From assembly GCF_029589435.1 (NCBI RefSeq), contig NZ_JARRAG010000002.1:2852001-2916000 (forward strand): 64,000 bases of DNA. The letters are read 5' to 3'. The stretch comes from Paludisphaera mucosa. Its GTDB lineage: Bacteria; Planctomycetota; Planctomycetia; Isosphaerales; Isosphaeraceae. Made by a program: the position numbers and the translations under genes. The notes beneath the pieces were generated by a model. That model did not search any database and had not been told where the DNA came from. It was given only the letters and a program-made list of their open reading frames with translations. Shown here piece after piece: positions 60,893-64,000 of this stretch (positions are counted from its first letter, which is position 1; every line of letters starts with the position of its first letter).

Positions 60893-63727
60893 ATGCCGCA
60901 CCTTCCTCTCGTCGGGTCGTCCGGCCGCCGCGCGCCGTTCCTGGCGTCCGCCGTGGCCCTCCTGCTGTCCCTGATCGCCGTCCCGGCCTTCGCCGACGGC
61001 CCCCAGCCCGCCCAGAAAGACAGCAACGTCCGCGCGAAGCCCAAGGACGTCACCATCACGGCGACCGTCGAGCCGGGCGAGGCGAAGCCCGGCGATGTGG
61101 TCAAGCTCAAGGTCGTCGCCAACCTCAAGCCCGGCTGGCACATCTACACCTATGCGGAGAAACAGCGCGACGCCGGCCCGCGCCACACCCTGTTCGACGC
61201 CTTCGACCTCGCCGGACTGGAGAAGACCGGTTCGTGGACCGCCTCGAAGGAGCCCGAGTCGAAGTCCGAGCCCGCGTTCGACAACAAGACCTTCGAATTC
61301 TTCGAGGACGAGGTCGCCTGGACGCTCGACCTGAAGGTCCCCGCCGACGCCGCCCCGGGCAAGAAAACGGTGCAAGTGCAGGCGAGCTACCAGATCTGCA
61401 ACGCCCAGAGCTGCAGCTTCCCCGGCCGCTGGACCCTTCCCGGCGCGAGCCTGACCGTGGTCGGCGGCCAGACCGCGAACCCGCCGCCGGCCGCCGCGCC
61501 GATCGCCGCCCCGAAGCGGCCGGACACGCCCGAACACCTCCGCATCAAGGGCGTCTCGCCGACGCCTTCGGTCGAGCCCGTCGAGGTGAAGCCCGGCGGT
61601 ACGGTGAGGTACAAGGTGGCGGTCAAGCTCGACCACGGCCTGCACATCTACGACGTCGCCAAGCCCCGGGACGGCTACGACGGCCCGATCCCAACCTCGT
61701 TCGACTTGTTTGAGACGGGGGGCCTCGTGGCCGACCCGACGACCTGGAAAGCCTCGCAAGACCCGATCCTCAAGCCCGAGCCGGCGTTCGGCGAGAACGT
61801 CGTCGTCGCCTTCTTCGAGGATGAGGCGGCCTGGACGGTCGAATTGAAGGTCCCCGCCGACGCGAAGCCCGGCGACCATCCGATCCGTTCCCAGATCACC
61901 TACCAGATCTGCAACGAGAACGCCTGCTTCCCGCCGACCTATCAGACGCTCCCGGAAGTCGTGGTGAAGGTGGGGTCCCCGGCCGCCGCCAGCCCGGCCG
62001 TCGCATTTGCGAGTCCCGCGCCGACGCAGACGCCGACGGCGCCGTCGGCCGTGACCCCGACCCTCTTCACAGCTCCCAAGGAGACGCCGGCTACTCCGGT
62101 CGTCGCGGCGGCCCCTCCGCAGGCGTCGCCGGCGGCCTCGCTGGTCGCGGCCGCTCCCGCACCTGCGGCCGCTACGGCCACGGCACCCGAAGGACCCTCG
62201 GTCGCTTCGGCCGCCGCCCCGATCAGCGAGATCGCCCGCACGGCGCAGCAGGGCTTGATCCCGTTCCTGATCGCCTCGGCTCTGGGCGGCCTGTTCGCGC
62301 TGGTGATGCCCTGCGTCTGGCCGATGGTGCCGATCACCGTCAACTTCTTCCTCAAGCAGGGGAAGGAGGGCAAGTCGAAGACGACGGGCTTGGCGTTCGC
62401 TTACTGCCTGGCGATCATCGGCATCTTCACGATGGTCGGCGTCTTCTTCTCGTTCTTTTTCTCGGCCGCGTTCCTCCAGAACCTGGCGAACAACCCCTGG
62501 CTCAACCTGGTCGTCGCCGCGCTCTTCCTGGCGTTCGGCCTGAGCCTGCTGGGCCTGTTCGAGATCAGCCTGCCGAGCTTCCTGCTCAACGCCTCGTCGA
62601 AGGGCGAGAGCCGAGGCGGGCTGATCGGCGTCATCTTCATGGCGTTGACCCTGACGATCACCTCGTTCACCTGCACCTTCCCGGTCGTGGGCGGGCTGCT
62701 GGTCATGGCGGCCGGTGGCAACTTCCTCTACCCGATCATCGGCCTGGCGACCTTCGCCACGGTCCTCGCCCTGCCCTTCTTCCTGCTGGCCCTGGCTCCT
62801 GGCCTGCTCTCGAAGATGCCCCGCAGCGGCGACTGGATGAACTCGGTCAAAGTCGTGGGCGGCCTGGTGGAGATCGGCGCGGCGCTCAAGTTCCTGAACA
62901 CGGCCGAGCTGGGCTACGTCACCCCCGAGAACGCCTGGTTCGACGCCCAGGTCGTGCTGACCGCCTGGATCGTGCTGGCGATCGTCTGCGGCGTCTATCT
63001 CCTCGGCCTCTTCCGCACCGACCACGATTACGACGAGGTGAAGGTCGGCCCCGGCCGGATTTTGTTCGGCTGCCTATTCCTCGGCCTGGGCCTTTACATG
63101 ACGCCCGCCCTCTTCGGCCGGCCTCCCCAGGGCCTGATCTGGGACCGCATGATCGTAGGCATACTCCCCCCCGACTCGAGCGAGTTGGTCGCCGAGGTCC
63201 GATCTGCCGGGACCGGAGCCGGCGAGGCCGTCGACGAGGTCAAGGCGACGTCGACCGACCCCGCGAAGGCCGAGCGAGAGCAGAAGAACCTTCACGGCGT
63301 CCTCTGGGGCATGAGCCTCGACCAGGCGAAGGAGGAGGCCGCCGCCAAGGGGCGACCGGTGCTGATCGACTTCACGGGCGTCAACTGCGCCAACTGCCGG
63401 CTGATGGAGCGGAACGTCCTGCCCCGGCAAGACGTCGTGAAGCTCCTCAAGAAGTTCGTCACGGTCCAGCTCTACACTGACCGGGTGCCGATCGCCTCGC
63501 TCACGGCCAGGCAGCGCGAGGACCTGGCGCTCCTCAACCAGGAGCGGCAGCTCGACCTGGCCGCCGAGCAGACGAATCCGTTCTACGTCATCATGACGCC
63601 CGACGGTAAAGTCGTCTCGTCGATCGGCGGCTACAACGAGCCGGCAGTCTTCCAGGAGTTCCTGACCAAGGCTCTCGACAAGGCCCAGGGGGGGGCACGC
63701 GTCGCGCAGGTCGGCGAGCCGCGTTGA
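60893..63727 (+). CDS. DsbD-type thiol:disulfide interchange protein with duplicated N-terminal domain
   Basis: A 944-residue protein. Signal peptide to about residue 35; two successive DsbD-alpha/DUF1573-like sandwich domains (residues about 45-200 and 215-365), each with YQICNxxxC (SYQICNAQSCSFPG and TYQICNENACFPPT); an Ala/Pro-rich linker; an eight-helix DsbD transmembrane domain with conserved cysteines in ALVMPCVWPMVPITVNFFLK and TITSFTCTFPVVGGLL; and a C-terminal thioredoxin domain with VNCANC in DFTGVNCANCRLME. It carries electrons from cytoplasmic thioredoxin to periplasmic thiol proteins. The start at 60893 has only a weak box, so a nearby start is possible. Partners may be the thioredoxin-like proteins at 42,262 and 43,023. 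Confidence 0.9.
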   Translation: MPHLPLVGSSGRRAPFLASAVALLLSLIAVPAFADGPQPAQKDSNVRAKPKDVTITATVEPGEAKPGDVVKLKVVANLKPGWHIYTYAEKQRDAGPRHTLFDAFDLAGLEKTGSWTASKEPESKSEPAFDNKTFEFFEDEVAWTLDLKVPADAAPGKKTVQVQASYQICNAQSCSFPGRWTLPGASLTVVGGQTANPPPAAAPIAAPKRPDTPEHLRIKGVSPTPSVEPVEVKPGGTVRYKVAVKLDHGLHIYDVAKPRDGYDGPIPTSFDLFETGGLVADPTTWKASQDPILKPEPAFGENVVVAFFEDEAAWTVELKVPADAKPGDHPIRSQITYQICNENACFPPTYQTLPEVVVKVGSPAAASPAVAFASPAPTQTPTAPSAVTPTLFTAPKETPATPVVAAAPPQASPAASLVAAAPAPAAATATAPEGPSVASAAAPISEIARTAQQGLIPFLIASALGGLFALVMPCVWPMVPITVNFFLKQGKEGKSKTTGLAFAYCLAIIGIFTMVGVFFSFFFSAAFLQNLANNPWLNLVVAALFLAFGLSLLGLFEISLPSFLLNASSKGESRGGLIGVIFMALTLTITSFTCTFPVVGGLLVMAAGGNFLYPIIGLATFATVLALPFFLLALAPGLLSKMPRSGDWMNSVKVVGGLVEIGAALKFLNTAELGYVTPENAWFDAQVVLTAWIVLAIVCGVYLLGLFRTDHDYDEVKVGPGRILFGCLFLGLGLYMTPALFGRPPQGLIWDRMIVGILPPDSSELVAEVRSAGTGAGEAVDEVKATSTDPAKAEREQKNLHGVLWGMSLDQAKEEAAAKGRPVLIDFTGVNCANCRLMERNVLPRQDVVKLLKKFVTVQLYTDRVPIASLTARQREDLALLNQERQLDLAAEQTNPFYVIMTPDGKVVSSIGGYNEPAVFQEFLTKALDKAQGGARVAQVGEPR

Positions 63728-63750
63728 GCCGACGCTTCACGGCTAGAGGA

Positions 63751-64000
63751 TCATCGATAGAGCGGTTCCAGGCCCAGCGCCGTCCGCTCCCGTTCGACCG
63801 CGAACGGGTCGTTGACGGGGTTGTCGGGCCGCCGGCCGGAGAGCACGTTGAGGACGTCGCGCGCGACCATCGTGGCCATGTTTCGCAGGCCTTCCTCGGT
63901 CTGTGCGGCGCTATGGGGCGTGAGCATGACGTCGCGACGGCCGATCAGCGGGTGGTCGAGCGGTGGCGGCTCGACGTCGAACACGTCGGCCCCGTAGCCC
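63751..64000 (-). CDS. D-2-hydroxyacid dehydrogenase, C-terminal part (cut by window edge)
   Basis: The last 82 codons of an NAD-dependent D-isomer 2-hydroxyacid dehydrogenase, entering from the right edge. GADVFDVEPPPLDHPLIGRR and MLTPHSAAQTEEGLRNMATM are the conserved end of the NAD domain, with the catalytic His in TPHSA. The substrate (lactate-, glycerate- or phosphoglycerate-like) cannot be judged from this part. It converges with the DsbD-type gene, 23 bases apart. Confidence 0.85.
   Translation of the reverse strand, partial: GYGADVFDVEPPPLDHPLIGRRDVMLTPHSAAQTEEGLRNMATMVARDVLNVLSGRRPDNPVNDPFAVERERTALGLEPLYR

Noticed and set aside
1-64000. Mobile elements, integrases, toxin-antitoxin or phage-defence islands
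   Set aside because: No transposase, integrase, terminal repeats or recognised defence genes were seen; the plasmid-stabilization label at 26,306 is only a family name.

Overview
The window is high-GC bacterial chromosome of planctomycete type, most likely family Isosphaeraceae. The markers are a DUF1559 pseudopilin-like protein with its small lipoprotein, an ECF sigma factor carrying a long membrane/extracytoplasmic extension, many large secreted or lipoprotein genes, GTG/TTG starts and short, mostly monocistronic transcription units. No insertion sequence, prophage, CRISPR array, rRNA or tRNA was found. The genus is inferred from gene content; no 16S is present.

Layout. 1-5,205: mostly decayed genes (a tandem-repeat protein, an AhpD-like protein, a membrane protein with three in-frame stops) around an intact UvrA-type ATPase. 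5,279-9,047: DUF4385 protein, two zinc alcohol dehydrogenases and a Pro-rich stress-type SDR. 9,154-13,608: secreted CarboxypepD_reg-type protein, MFS exporter, GT39-like membrane protein. 13,759-16,892: a frameshifted secreted protein, an UlaG-like hydrolase, then an aldo/keto reductase and TetR regulator with an operator overlapping the promoter. 16,911-22,723: MacAB/Lol-like export cassette (two permeases, ATPase, membrane-fusion protein) and a DUF2135-like protein. 22,914-25,908: larB-nnrD, coiled-coil protein, RRM protein. 26,306-37,014: small stress-type protein, GNAT, transglutaminase, sugar-binding lipoprotein, dapF, S2P protease, lon, and sugar ABC ATPase/permease.

37,220-46,053: membrane-tethered ECF sigma factor, DUF374 acyltransferase, DUF2752 protein, lipoprotein, ThuA protein, two thioredoxin-like proteins, then rpmE-prfA-prmC. 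46,259-53,507: a beta-carbonic anhydrase facing a tightly coupled three-gene operon: DabA (DUF2309), DabB (NuoL-like) and a second NuoM-like proton-channel subunit, with a strong promoter. This resembles a DAB inorganic-carbon accumulation system with one additional antiporter-like subunit, and is the most striking system in the window. 53,644-56,882: DUF1559, small lipoprotein and DUF4198-like/Kelch cassette. 57,035-63,727: Ser/Thr kinase with altered catalytic loop, GT39-like protein coupled to a phosphatase, and a large DsbD-type protein with duplicated N-terminal domains. A partial 2-hydroxyacid dehydrogenase closes the window.

Several start codons were moved from the longest frame to the codon with a proper ribosome binding site. 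Four loci look broken by frameshifts or stops; from sequence alone I cannot separate true decay from sequencing error.
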